From: CAYMPH01 sp964392365
GTDB taxonomy: Bacteria; Spirochaetota; UBA4802; UBA5550
Direction of reading: 5' to 3'
Length of the DNA stretch: 64,000 bases
Assembly (NCBI GenBank): GCA_964392365.1
Contig: CAYMPH010000005.1
Location: 1 to 64,000, forward strand
Shown: piece after piece, positions 53,052 through 62,454 of the stretch
How the letters are laid out: each line of letters opens with the position of its first letter
Numbering within the stretch: the first letter of the stretch is position 1
Notes under the pieces: model-generated
Databases searched by the model: none
Seen by the model: the letters and a program-made list of their open reading frames with translations, nothing else
What the model was told of the DNA's origin: nothing
Translations under genes and position numbers: made by a program

Positions 53052-55695
53052 ACTTCACTTCTTCATCTTCGAAGGTTACGCCTTTTATAGAAGACTCATC
53101 AAATTTTTTTGGATCAAGTCCGATACCGATTCTTACTTCAGACAGGCTTTTCGGTCTTGCATTATCGTCTCGTCTGCCGATTACAGCGTAGACATTCTGC
53201 GCCTCACTCTTTCCCTTGACCTTGATCGACTGCATTTTCTCTACTGCAAAAATATCCTTAACCTTGGCATAGGCATCCTCGCTGATGAGTATATCCGTGC
53301 CGAACGGCTTGTTTAATGATTCAATTCTAGATGCGAGATTTACAGTATCGCCGATTACAGTATACTCCATTCTTTCATCAGATCCGATCTGGCCTGCAAG
53401 CACAGGCCCTGTATTTATTCCGCACCCGATCCTTATTACCGGATGCTTATCACCGCCCCGCCCTGTATTAAATTCGGCAAGGGTTGCCCTCATCATGAGA
53501 GCTCCGTTGATTGCGTTTTCAGTATCATTGCCTGTTGATACAGGCGCTCCCCAGACTGCCATGATAGCATCACCTATATATTTATCCACAACGCCCTTGG
53601 TATCATTCACGCATTTTACCATTCGGGTCATGTACTGATTTAAAAATTCAACCACTTCTTCAGGTTCAAGTTTTTCAGAAATCGCAGTAAATGACCTGAT
53701 ATCGGAAAAGAATACTGCAACCTCTTTTCGTTCACCCCCGAGCTTGATCGTGCCCTTCATAACCTGCTCTGCAAGATCCTTGTTTACAAATTTCCCGAAC
53801 GCGTCTTTTATTTTTTCCCGTTCTTCAAGGCCTCGTCCCATCTGAATAAATGAATCAGTAAGATTTCCTATTTCATCTTTAGATGAGTTCTTTATGTTAA
53901 CATGAAAATTTCCCTGGATAATTTCACGGGTCGCACCTACGAGCCTCACAAGCGGACCTGTTATGCTTCTGCTGTAAAAGAAAACAATAAGTATGGCTGA
54001 CGCAAGAACTATAACAAGAAGATATATATTTCTCCGCTGAAGACTGTTAACCTCCTCCAGCACCTTCTCCTCTTCTACCGCTGCAATGACACCGCTGCCT
54101 CCGAATTCGATTTTTTTAAATGATCCGAGATAAACAATGCCGCTGTCATTTTTGTATCTCACATTGCCGTTATCTGTTTTGCTTTTAAACATGCTTTCAA
54201 CAATGGATAATTTGGAATAATTTGCGCCGGAAAGAACCACCTTCGGATCAGGATGCGCGATTACGTCTCCCCTTGAATTTACCATGAAAAATATTATTGT
54301 TCCCCTGGATTCAAATGACTTCAAAAGAGCATCGAGCTTGATATAGCTCACCATAATTGATGCTGTCTGTTTTGCTTCATTTTTTTTATATGGTAGAATC
54401 AGCGCAAGAACAGGAAAATCAAGAGACTGGGAAACATTATGAATAATTGTTTCACCTGCAAAAGCCCTTTTAAAAACATCGCCTGAAGATTCCGAAACAG
54501 CATCAAGACTTTCAGGCTGAATCTGATATTTTGAAAGGATCTGGGTATTATATGTTTTTTTCAGAAATTTTACACTGTTTATTTCATTGATTATCCCTGC
54601 AAAAAGCACGTCAGTTCTTGTAAAATCAATCATTGATGCTTCAGCTGATTTAGAATCTATTTCATCGAGCATTGTCAGAGCGATTATTCTAGATTTATCA
54701 ATTTCAGAAAATACCCTTGAAGCTGTAATTTCAGAAAGCTTAAGGTTATTCTCTTCAATTCGGATTAAATTATCTTTCCGGAAATAATATGATGCAAGAA
54801 ATATCATGCCGCTTAATGATATGATAATAATTACAGAGATAATTGATATGAGCTTGAACTTTAATGAATTATAGAATGGAGCATCCCTGCGCACTGTCCT
54901 TCTTTCATACTTTCTTTCTTCTTTTCCAGTACTTTCTTTTTTAAAATCCGCTTCAGAAGTTTTTCCATGAATAGAAGCAGAATCTGCTTTTTTACTTTCA
55001 GTTTTTTTATCTTTTGCTTTATCTTCTTTTTTTATATCCGCTACAGAAGTTTTTTCAGCTGGTGCTTTAATTTCCGGAGCTGCTTTTATATCATCTTTGC
55101 CTGTGTCTTTTTTAATTACATTTTCTGCTGCTGCCGGCTGATTCTCCGGTATTCCGGTTTCGGGTTTTTCATCCGCCTGCTCATCTATCAGTTCAAGATA
55201 TGGCTCAAATTCTTCATCTATTTTGTAATAATCATTCAGAAATCTGTTATCAATATTTACATCTTCATTCTTATCAAAACCTGAAGTTTTAGCTGAAACA
55301 GATTTAAGTGCTTCATCCAGAGAGAGCGCGAATGGCCTTATAAGTGCAGCTGCAAATGTCCGCGCGTAGCTGTTTCCATATGAAACAATCAGGGAAGGTC
55401 CGTCTGAATTTCTAAATTCAGTAATTGTATTTAAAACAGTAGAAGAGTTTTCCGGATAAGAAAAGGGCACGTGATGTGATTTCACAGAAACAGAGGAAGT
55501 TTTAAAAAAATTTATCAGCCCGATATAGCTTGATGCCTCAACAGGAGCTGAGGATATAATAAAAACGGATTTAATTCTGTTTTTATGAAGTTCAGCCGAA
55601 AGATTAATTGTGGATAATTCCGCTCCAGGAAAAAAATCCATTATAAACAGGCGTCCGTCTGAAAAATTTATTTTAGTTAAAACATTATCAGCCAT
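53032..55695 (-). CDS. Class III cyclase with phosphatase-like N-domain
   Basis: 887 residues. The N-terminal domain (about 1-140) resembles a dual-specificity phosphatase fold, but the catalytic HCxxGxxR loop reads VSYGNSYART (104-113) with Tyr for Cys. A Lys/Glu/Ala-rich linker (about 170-275) follows. A transmembrane helix, periplasmic sensor (about 310-560), second helix, HAMP and a cyclase domain (about 645-850: FFSDIRSFT, KYIGDAIMAVWGAP, DTVNLASRIES) complete it. The intact Asp/Asn/Arg set suggests an active enzyme. It leads the FecR and barrel operon. Confidence 0.88.
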   Translation of the reverse strand: MADNVLTKINFSDGRLFIMDFFPGAELSTINLSAELHKNRIKSVFIISSAPVEASSYIGLINFFKTSSVSVKSHHVPFSYPENSSTVLNTITEFRNSDGPSLIVSYGNSYARTFAAALIRPFALSLDEALKSVSAKTSGFDKNEDVNIDNRFLNDYYKIDEEFEPYLELIDEQADEKPETGIPENQPAAAENVIKKDTGKDDIKAAPEIKAPAEKTSVADIKKEDKAKDKKTESKKADSASIHGKTSEADFKKESTGKEERKYERRTVRRDAPFYNSLKFKLISIISVIIIISLSGMIFLASYYFRKDNLIRIEENNLKLSEITASRVFSEIDKSRIIALTMLDEIDSKSAEASMIDFTRTDVLFAGIINEINSVKFLKKTYNTQILSKYQIQPESLDAVSESSGDVFKRAFAGETIIHNVSQSLDFPVLALILPYKKNEAKQTASIMVSYIKLDALLKSFESRGTIIFFMVNSRGDVIAHPDPKVVLSGANYSKLSIVESMFKSKTDNGNVRYKNDSGIVYLGSFKKIEFGGSGVIAAVEEEKVLEEVNSLQRRNIYLLVIVLASAILIVFFYSRSITGPLVRLVGATREIIQGNFHVNIKNSSKDEIGNLTDSFIQMGRGLEEREKIKDAFGKFVNKDLAEQVMKGTIKLGGERKEVAVFFSDIRSFTAISEKLEPEEVVEFLNQYMTRMVKCVNDTKGVVDKYIGDAIMAVWGAPVSTGNDTENAINGALMMRATLAEFNTGRGGDKHPVIRIGCGINTGPVLAGQIGSDERMEYTVIGDTVNLASRIESLNKPFGTDILISEDAYAKVKDIFAVEKMQSIKVKGKSEAQNVYAVIGRRDDNARPKSLSEVRIGIGLDPKKFDESSIKGVTFEDEEVKYEIIEK

Positions 55696-56025
55696 AACTC
55701 ATCCCTTTGATGAGAATCATCAAATCTAATATGGACCATAAAAAACAATTTAGCAGGAAGTGTACAATCAGATTTTTTTTCATCAAAATCTTTTAATATG
55801 TACATTTCTATCAATAATTAATAAAGAATCAAGAATTATTTATTCTGAAAAAGGCATCCGCTATATTTCTTTCAGCATAAATATTTTACTTGAAAATAAT
55901 TCAATGATTTATCCCGATAATAATCTTAGATTGAATTACATTAGTATAAAATTCCATGAAAACCGGGAAAGATTTCAGAATCTTTTATTTCAGGAAAAAA
56001 AGCATCTATCACTAAGGAGTTTATT
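55696..56025. other. Intergenic region between divergent cyclase and acyltransferase genes
   Basis: 330 nt, AT-rich. One open frame (55760-56029) gives a Lys/Ile/Asn-rich sequence without family or ribosome site. No repeat or RNA is seen. Confidence 0.5.
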
Positions 56026-58230
56026 TTGAACATCTCCAAGTCTCTTTTAAATACAATAAACCTGACTCTTAAAGCTATATTCGGAGCCTCCAATGCAGAT
56101 ATCCGTGCTCATAACACAGGTTTAATTCCAAAGGGGCCGGTGCTGTTCGTAGTAAATCATTTTACTAGAATTGAAACTGTTCTCATGCCTTATATTATTA
56201 AAAAATATACAGGAAAAAATACTTATTCCCTTGCACATTATTCATTTTTCGGCGGAAGCTTCGGGAATTTCATGAATAAGTTAGGCGCAATCTCAACAAG
56301 AGATCCGAACAGGGATAAAATTTTCATCAGAACCCTTTTAACAGGTGAGATGGCAGCTGTAATTTTTCCTGAAGGCCAGATGATAAAAGACAAGAAGATT
56401 ATTGAGAAAGGGAAATATCTGATATATAATTCAGGTGTTGTAAGGCCTCCTCACACAGGTGCAGCCAGATTGGCTCTGCGTGCCGAATTCTACAGGGAAA
56501 AAATAAAAAAATTCCTGAGAGACGGCAATGTTCAGGCCCTTGATCAGATAAAAAAATATTTCGATATGACAGATAAAGAAATAATTCTGTCATCTCAAAC
56601 AACCGGTGCTATAGTTCCTGTAAACATAACCTATTACCCCATGAGAGCAAGGATGAATGCTCTTACAAAACTTGCCGGAAAACTCATGAAAAAAATTCCG
56701 GCACGCATGGAGGAGGAACTTGAGGTTGAAGGCTCAATTCTTTTCAATGATACGGATATTGATTTAAATTTCGGAAGCCCTATATTTTCTGATGTATATT
56801 TAAAAAATGATTCCGGTATAATGACAAAAGCAAATGACTCCATTACATATCTCGAGGAGGAAATTTTTGCTGAAAATATTCAGATAAATAAAATCAGCGT
56901 TGATATAATGAAGAAATATATGGACTCGATTTACGGGTTAACTACTATTAATCATGATCATATATTTTCATACATAACAGCAATGTATCCGAAAGCAAAA
57001 ATGTCGGACTCGGATCTCAGAGCCAGGACATATTATGCAATTAAGGAAATCCAGAACCTGAAACTTGTAAATCAGCATACAGCTCTTTCCCGCAAGCAGA
57101 AGTTTCTTGTAACAGATGATTATCTTGCTAAATACAGGGATTTTATTAAAGCAGGAGTATCTGATGATTTAATTACTGTTGATAAAAAAAATATTATTAT
57201 TAATAAAAAAAGATTTAATGTTCCGTATAATTTTCACAGTATCAGAAAAGATAATATTATAGAAGTCTGTAAAAACGAAATTGAACCCCAGAAAGAAGCC
57301 GTTCGTATACTTAACAGGATCATGTTTACACCGCCTTTTATTATCAGGCGAAGACTCAGGAAAGATTTTACAGCCAAGGAGCAGGTTCAGTTTGAAAAAG
57401 ATTATTCTCAATTTTACAATCCCAAAGAATCAAAAGACAGAAGTATAGGCCGGCCGTTTTTGCTGAAGCACTTCTGGCCGAAATTAGGCATTATGGGGGA
57501 TATGGGGGTAATACTTGTTCACGGCTACATGGCAGCGCCTGAGGAAGTCAGACCAATGGCGGAATATCTTTTCAAAAAAGGCCTGGCAGTCTATTGCGCA
57601 AGAATGAGCGGGCACGGCACAAGCCCTGATGATCTTGCATCACGGACCTGGGAAGACTGGTATGATGCAGTTAACAGGGCTTATGTTATAATGAAAAACA
57701 GTTATAAAAAAATTGCAATCGTAGGTTTTTCTACAGGTTCAGGCATTGCGCTTTTCCAGGCAGCAAACAAGGAAAACAGGTTCAGCAGCGTCATATCCAT
57801 CAACGCTCCGCTGATGCTTCATAACATTGCAGCTGCTGCATCTCCTGCAGTCAACTTATGGAACAAAATGCTGAATAAGCTCAATATTAAAAAAGGCCAG
57901 TTTGAATTTGTACCGAATCATCCGGAAAACCCTGCAATAAACTATATCCGAAATCCGATCAGCGGCATTAATGAGCTCAAAAAGCTGATGAAAATAGTGG
58001 AGCTGAATATAAAAAGAATTACAGCTCCAGTCCTCATAATACAGGGCTCAAATGATCCTGTTGTTAAAAGAGAAAGCGCTGCTAAAATTTTTGACGGACT
58101 TAAGTGCAACAGCAGGGAAATTATTGAAATTCAATCCGACAGGCACTGTATCATACGGGGACCGGGATCGGAACATGTTTTCGAGAAGGTTTACGATTTT
58201 CTGATAAAAAATTTCAAAAGACAGGATTGA
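56026..58230 (+). CDS. PlsC-type acyltransferase fused to alpha/beta hydrolase
   Basis: 734 residues from a TTG (AAGGAG 6 nt upstream). The N-terminal acyltransferase (about 1-270) has NHFTRIET, where the usual HxxxxD reads HFTRIE, and the glycerol-phosphate motif FPEGQMI. A middle linker carries a helical region. The C-terminal hydrolase (about 500-734) has oxyanion HGYMA, nucleophile GFSTGSG, Asp in GSNDPV and His in DRHCII. One chain could both remodel acyl groups and hydrolyse esters, e.g. in phospholipid turnover. Confidence 0.82.
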   Translation: MNISKSLLNTINLTLKAIFGASNADIRAHNTGLIPKGPVLFVVNHFTRIETVLMPYIIKKYTGKNTYSLAHYSFFGGSFGNFMNKLGAISTRDPNRDKIFIRTLLTGEMAAVIFPEGQMIKDKKIIEKGKYLIYNSGVVRPPHTGAARLALRAEFYREKIKKFLRDGNVQALDQIKKYFDMTDKEIILSSQTTGAIVPVNITYYPMRARMNALTKLAGKLMKKIPARMEEELEVEGSILFNDTDIDLNFGSPIFSDVYLKNDSGIMTKANDSITYLEEEIFAENIQINKISVDIMKKYMDSIYGLTTINHDHIFSYITAMYPKAKMSDSDLRARTYYAIKEIQNLKLVNQHTALSRKQKFLVTDDYLAKYRDFIKAGVSDDLITVDKKNIIINKKRFNVPYNFHSIRKDNIIEVCKNEIEPQKEAVRILNRIMFTPPFIIRRRLRKDFTAKEQVQFEKDYSQFYNPKESKDRSIGRPFLLKHFWPKLGIMGDMGVILVHGYMAAPEEVRPMAEYLFKKGLAVYCARMSGHGTSPDDLASRTWEDWYDAVNRAYVIMKNSYKKIAIVGFSTGSGIALFQAANKENRFSSVISINAPLMLHNIAAAASPAVNLWNKMLNKLNIKKGQFEFVPNHPENPAINYIRNPISGINELKKLMKIVELNIKRITAPVLIIQGSNDPVVKRESAAKIFDGLKCNSREIIEIQSDRHCIIRGPGSEHVFEKVYDFLIKNFKRQD

Positions 58231-58243
58231 TTTATTCAGATAT

Positions 58244-59950
58244 TTATTTTTTCTGATGCAGGTCGCGGAATGCTGATGGAGTCATCCTGCAGTTTTTGTC
58301 GAACGCTCTGCTGAAAGTACTTAGGCTTTCGAATCCTACAGAATACGCAATTTCAATTATCGACTTATCTCCCTCAAGCAGCACCTTGGCTTTTTCTATC
58401 CGGACATCATTGATATATCCGCTGAATTTTTTCCCGGTAGCAGTAAGAAAGGCCCTGCCGAAACGTCCGGGACTCATACCTGCAGCCTCTGCTGCACCTT
58501 CCCGCGATATATCGTACATATAATTTTCATTAATGTACTCTTCAGCTTTTTTAATTTTCTGATATGTATCTGTAGTTACAGAGTACTTTTCATCGTTTCC
58601 GGCAGATGAATTTTTTCCTGAAGAAAATGTTATGGTCTTTTCGCCATCATTGGAAGAGAATAGTTTGACAAATGAAATCAGATACGGCACAGCAAGCAGT
58701 ATTACTATTGAAGAAATAACTGCTATCAGTATTAGAATTAATGCAGTGGAATTTGCAGTTTTACGGTATAAATAATAATCGTATCCGACACCATATCTGT
58801 TGCCGTCAAGACTGATGATATACTGATTATAATTAACATTATTTATCTGAACAAGATACCGTTTCATTGTCTGCGCTGCATCCGGATTTATTTTCTGACC
58901 GGAATTGCTTAACCGCCACCGTCCGGGCGTAAAATCATTCAGCTCCATTGTCTGCGGTTTTATAAATTCTTTATTTCTTGTAAATAGCCAGCTGTATGAT
59001 GTCCCATTAAATTTTACAATATAATCAACTTCATCCGGAACTGATGTAAAATCCCGGGACCGGATTCCATTTGCAAGGTAACGGAGCTCAACAGAACATT
59101 TGTCATCATATGAACTTTCGAATTGAGAGAGAGCTACATATCCCATTGTGGAAAATATCAGAATATTGAAGATGAATACAGACCCGATAATTTTAAATCG
59201 CGCAGAAAGACGCTGAAAATCACTCCTCACATAAACTACTGCATACAAAGCGTATACAATTAAAAACAGAGCATTGACTGATGAAATTACTGTTACATAT
59301 GGAAGCGCCCTGAAAAAAACATAACTTGAGATAAGAAGTACTTTAGAGACATCAAGAATTACAAGTAATGCAAAATTCCTTGATGTTCGGCCGGAATCTG
59401 TTTCAGGAAAAAAAAACCGGACAAGCATGCTCCGGCCCGAGTTATTCCGCTCAGCATAGCAAGCATTTCTCACAAAAATCACTGCAGTCCAGGCATAAAA
59501 TAATAATACTGTAATATGAATCAGCTTTGAGTTATAATCCGGCGCGTATCCTGTTTCAGAAAATTTTATTCCGTTTCTTATTGCGCTATATGCATATTCC
59601 CCGTAAACTGCTATAGAAATAAGCAATGTCACTGCCAATACGATTAATGATTCACGGCGATACCGGTCAATGGCAAAACTATATGCAAACTGAATAAGCG
59701 CCAGAACACCGAATGGCGCAAGAGCAGCTAAAAACCATCCATATGCACCGATAGGCGAATATATGGAATAAGTCATTAAATGGCCGGCTTCATAGAGAAA
59801 AGCTACGATAAAATAATAGCAGAGAAATCTGTGAGTGCGGTCAGTTCTGCCGCGGGTAACGAGGTATATAAAAATTACAAAAGTTAACGCAGCAAGACCG
59901 AAACGTTCAAACGAATATTGTGAGAACAGAATAATCTGTAACGGCTCCAT
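58244..59950 (-). CDS. Membrane-bound AraC-family regulator
   Basis: 568 residues from the ATG at 59950 (GGGAG 5 nt upstream; the in-frame ATG at 59962 includes that site). Seven to eight transmembrane helices fill residues 5-260. A periplasmic segment (about 270-400), another helix (about 408-430) and a short linker precede a C-terminal AraC domain (about 465-568). The AraC domain contains MYDISREGAAEAAGMSPGRF and EIAYSVGFESLSTFSRAFDK. A direct membrane-to-DNA regulator. The convergent neighbour is the acyltransferase-hydrolase; upstream lies the lipase-like lipoprotein gene. Confidence 0.85.
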   Translation of the reverse strand: MEPLQIILFSQYSFERFGLAALTFVIFIYLVTRGRTDRTHRFLCYYFIVAFLYEAGHLMTYSIYSPIGAYGWFLAALAPFGVLALIQFAYSFAIDRYRRESLIVLAVTLLISIAVYGEYAYSAIRNGIKFSETGYAPDYNSKLIHITVLLFYAWTAVIFVRNACYAERNNSGRSMLVRFFFPETDSGRTSRNFALLVILDVSKVLLISSYVFFRALPYVTVISSVNALFLIVYALYAVVYVRSDFQRLSARFKIIGSVFIFNILIFSTMGYVALSQFESSYDDKCSVELRYLANGIRSRDFTSVPDEVDYIVKFNGTSYSWLFTRNKEFIKPQTMELNDFTPGRWRLSNSGQKINPDAAQTMKRYLVQINNVNYNQYIISLDGNRYGVGYDYYLYRKTANSTALILILIAVISSIVILLAVPYLISFVKLFSSNDGEKTITFSSGKNSSAGNDEKYSVTTDTYQKIKKAEEYINENYMYDISREGAAEAAGMSPGRFGRAFLTATGKKFSGYINDVRIEKAKVLLEGDKSIIEIAYSVGFESLSTFSRAFDKNCRMTPSAFRDLHQKK

Positions 59951-60120
59951 TAATACTCCCATGATGCATAAACATACAATACTGCCTAAACTAAAGGATG
60001 CTTAATATTTTCCTTCATTTCAAGCATAACTGTATAAGTATATTATTCAATAAATTTTATTTATGTAAGATTATATATAATACAAAACCGGATGTAAAGA
60101 AACAAAAATAATATTATTAT

Positions 60121-60155
60121 AAAAAATCGTGCCCCCTTTTCAGGGAGCACGATTT
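60121..60155 (-). terminator. Rho-independent terminator of the lipase-like gene
   Basis: On the minus strand, AAATCGTGC...GCACGATTT with a central CCC/GGG pairing forms a stem of about 12 bp, followed by a T-run, about 30 nt past the stop codon. Confidence 0.85.
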
Positions 60156-60185
60156 ATCAATTCAGATATTAATCAGAGTGTATTA

Positions 60186-61787
60186 CTATATGCCGGAAGA
60201 CTGTTTAAAAGAATCATCAGCCGGAGTAACAGTGCTCTTTCCTAAGTTAATTTCATATTTATACTGAGTTGTTTTTACTGCTTTTTTAGCAAAATCCCAG
60301 TTCATCGTAGCTTTTATCTGATCATCGCTAGCTGCAGCACCCAGACCGTAAACGCCAGGAGCTTTATCAGCATATACGAGCTTATCAACTGACATTGAAT
60401 ACCAGTTATATGCATATAAATGCTTGGCAGTATCGTCGCCGAATGAAGGCCATGGGCAATAGTAAGCTGCAAGTTTACGCATTTCAGTATTGCTGTCTCC
60501 AACCCAGTTGCCGATATTGCTGTTTGTACGGATCTCTTCAAGTGCAAAGGCATCCCGAGATAACATCTCTTTCATATAGGTAACGCATTTTGCTCCAGGA
60601 TAAACACCGCCGCTGTAGGTTTCAGAACTTTTTCCCCAGAACGGATCAAGTAAAGTAACGCGTTTAGGCATTAGATTTGCAGAAACAGTTCCAGCAGCAA
60701 CTGCTTTGCTGATTTTATAAGCCATAAGAGTTGCAAGCTGATTACCGAGGGAATGGCCCATAAAACGCATTCCGCTTGTAGAACCTGTGAATATTGCAGA
60801 GTACTGTTCAAATAGAAGATCACTCACGCTTTGAGTTCCTGCATAATTAAGATAGGAGCCGCTGCGAACCATATATCTCATTCCTTTTTTTCCATTGCTG
60901 GCAAGCCACAGTTTCGCCTGAGCGTCTTTAACTTCACTTTCATCAGCCCACTGAGCCCAGTATGCTATACACACATTGTAGCCTTTGCTTCTCCAGGAGC
61001 CGATTGTGTTGTATGAGCCGATTGTTGATGAATTAAAAAAGAATGCATTGTCATTTCCGAAGTCTTCATTTTTTGTTGAGCCGTTCTGCCAGCCGTGGTA
61101 ATACACAATAGTCGGTTTGGTTTTATCATAATATGGATTTGATTCGCCTGGAACAGCTTTCTGATATTCGCCATTCGGGCCGAGGAAATAAAATCCGTAA
61201 TCAATATCAATTGTTTTAAATGTAAGTGTATAATCAGCAGATCCTTGAGGAACGCCGCTTGTGCTTTTAATGCTTGCTGCAGCAATTGCAACAGTATATG
61301 AAGTATCCTGTTTCAGGCCTTTGCGTATTTTGGATTTTTTAACTGTATCAAACACGAATATTTTTGCCGGTATAAAAACAGCAATGCGGTTTGCATAGGA
61401 AATTGTTCCAGTCAGAACTTCACCTGTATCAACGCGCGTTATTTTAAAAGTGGTTGTATTCAGTGTTGAAACATCGATATCAGCATCAAATGCAACGGAC
61501 ATATTTGACTCAACAGGAACATTTGTTGAATTCGGCTGAGTAGTTCCTGATCCGCCAACAACAGCTTTCATCATTGCAGAATCTGTTTTTGCAGCAGTTG
61601 TATTAAGAATTTCCTGAGTAGGAACAAGCCCATCCTGAGTCAAAGTAATCTGAAAACCTTTTGCCTGGGTAATTACTTCATCTGTTGTCTGCAGTTCGCA
61701 TCCTGTGAAAGAAAGGGCAATTATAAGGCTGAAAATTCCAATAAAGCTTATAAAAAAACTTTTTCTTTTTAAATCAGTATAATTCAT
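60186..61787 (-). CDS. Lipase-like lipoprotein with Big_5 domain
   Basis: 533 residues. GGAGGAAGT precedes the ATG. Lipobox LSFTGC at about residue 30. An Ig-like Big_5 domain (about 70-195, with STNVPVESNMSVAFDADIDV and LTFKTIDIDYG) is followed by an alpha/beta hydrolase (about 215-490). The hydrolase has oxyanion-like YYHGWQNGS, nucleophile GHSLGNQLA and a probable acid in LLDPFWGK. It is probably a cell-surface or periplasmic lipase/esterase. The AraC regulator lies just downstream. Confidence 0.85.
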   Translation of the reverse strand: MNYTDLKRKSFFISFIGIFSLIIALSFTGCELQTTDEVITQAKGFQITLTQDGLVPTQEILNTTAAKTDSAMMKAVVGGSGTTQPNSTNVPVESNMSVAFDADIDVSTLNTTTFKITRVDTGEVLTGTISYANRIAVFIPAKIFVFDTVKKSKIRKGLKQDTSYTVAIAAASIKSTSGVPQGSADYTLTFKTIDIDYGFYFLGPNGEYQKAVPGESNPYYDKTKPTIVYYHGWQNGSTKNEDFGNDNAFFFNSSTIGSYNTIGSWRSKGYNVCIAYWAQWADESEVKDAQAKLWLASNGKKGMRYMVRSGSYLNYAGTQSVSDLLFEQYSAIFTGSTSGMRFMGHSLGNQLATLMAYKISKAVAAGTVSANLMPKRVTLLDPFWGKSSETYSGGVYPGAKCVTYMKEMLSRDAFALEEIRTNSNIGNWVGDSNTEMRKLAAYYCPWPSFGDDTAKHLYAYNWYSMSVDKLVYADKAPGVYGLGAAASDDQIKATMNWDFAKKAVKTTQYKYEINLGKSTVTPADDSFKQSSGI

Positions 61788-61959
61788 ACTTCCTCCATAA
61801 CTTTTGTTAATTAAAAACCGTCTGTTCGGTCTTAAATATCATATTTATAGAGGACTTGTCTTTTCAAATTAGAACATGTTTCGGTTTGAAGAGGATTTTT
61901 AAAAAAAAATGGCAGTATAAAGTATAAATAATAGAAAAAAAATAAGTCCATTTAGATAA

Positions 61960-61971
61960 GGGGTCAGAGCC
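61960..61971 (+). repeat. Single GGGGTCAGAGCC repeat
   Basis: Lone copy of the RAYT-linked motif in the gap 61788-62116. No gene or second copy is seen there. Confidence 0.8.
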
Positions 61972-62116
61972 GCTGCTCAGAAACAGGAATTTCTGTGATT
62001 TGACAATCGCTGAGAGTTTTACTGTTATCAGAATTTGAAGAAAATAGACTGCATTTTAATGCCGTAAAATGCATCGAAATGCCCGGGTTTCATCTTACAG
62101 AAAAAATTAATTAAAA

Positions 62117-62449
62117 TTACATCTCGGACCGGAATTTAATTTTTTTCCCTATAATTTTTTCAATTTCAATGACTATTTCGGATAGAATTTTTTTCGAATC
62201 TTTCAGAAGAATTTCTATATCACTTAATTCAGCTTTAATTTCACCGGGTTTGAGTTTATCAAAATTCAAGCTTTTTTTACTTACTCTTTCTACAAGAGTT
62301 CTTATACCTGATAATTTTTTCTGCTGCAAGGGAATCTGCTTTATATATTTATTTTCATTTAAAAAAAATATATATACTGCATTAATTTTCTTATAAATAA
62401 TTTTTAAATCTGAAATCAAATTTAAATATCTGAGTTCATATTCATTCAT
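62117..62449 (-). CDS. Small coiled-coil protein, unknown function
   Basis: 110 residues, Lys/Ile/Glu-rich and almost wholly helical, with heptad-like repeats (about 1-35 and 65-95). No signal peptide or known domain. It starts 5 nt after the ComFB-type gene, in the same operon. No strong ribosome site is seen, so translation may be coupled. Confidence 0.55.
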   Translation of the reverse strand: MNEYELRYLNLISDLKIIYKKINAVYIFFLNENKYIKQIPLQQKKLSGIRTLVERVSKKSLNFDKLKPGEIKAELSDIEILLKDSKKILSEIVIEIEKIIGKKIKFRSEM

Positions 62450-62454
62450 GTTGA

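Noticed and set aside
55760..56029. Plus-strand 89-aa frame before the acyltransferase gene
   Set aside because: Low-complexity sequence, no ribosome site, overlaps the TTG start of the real gene.
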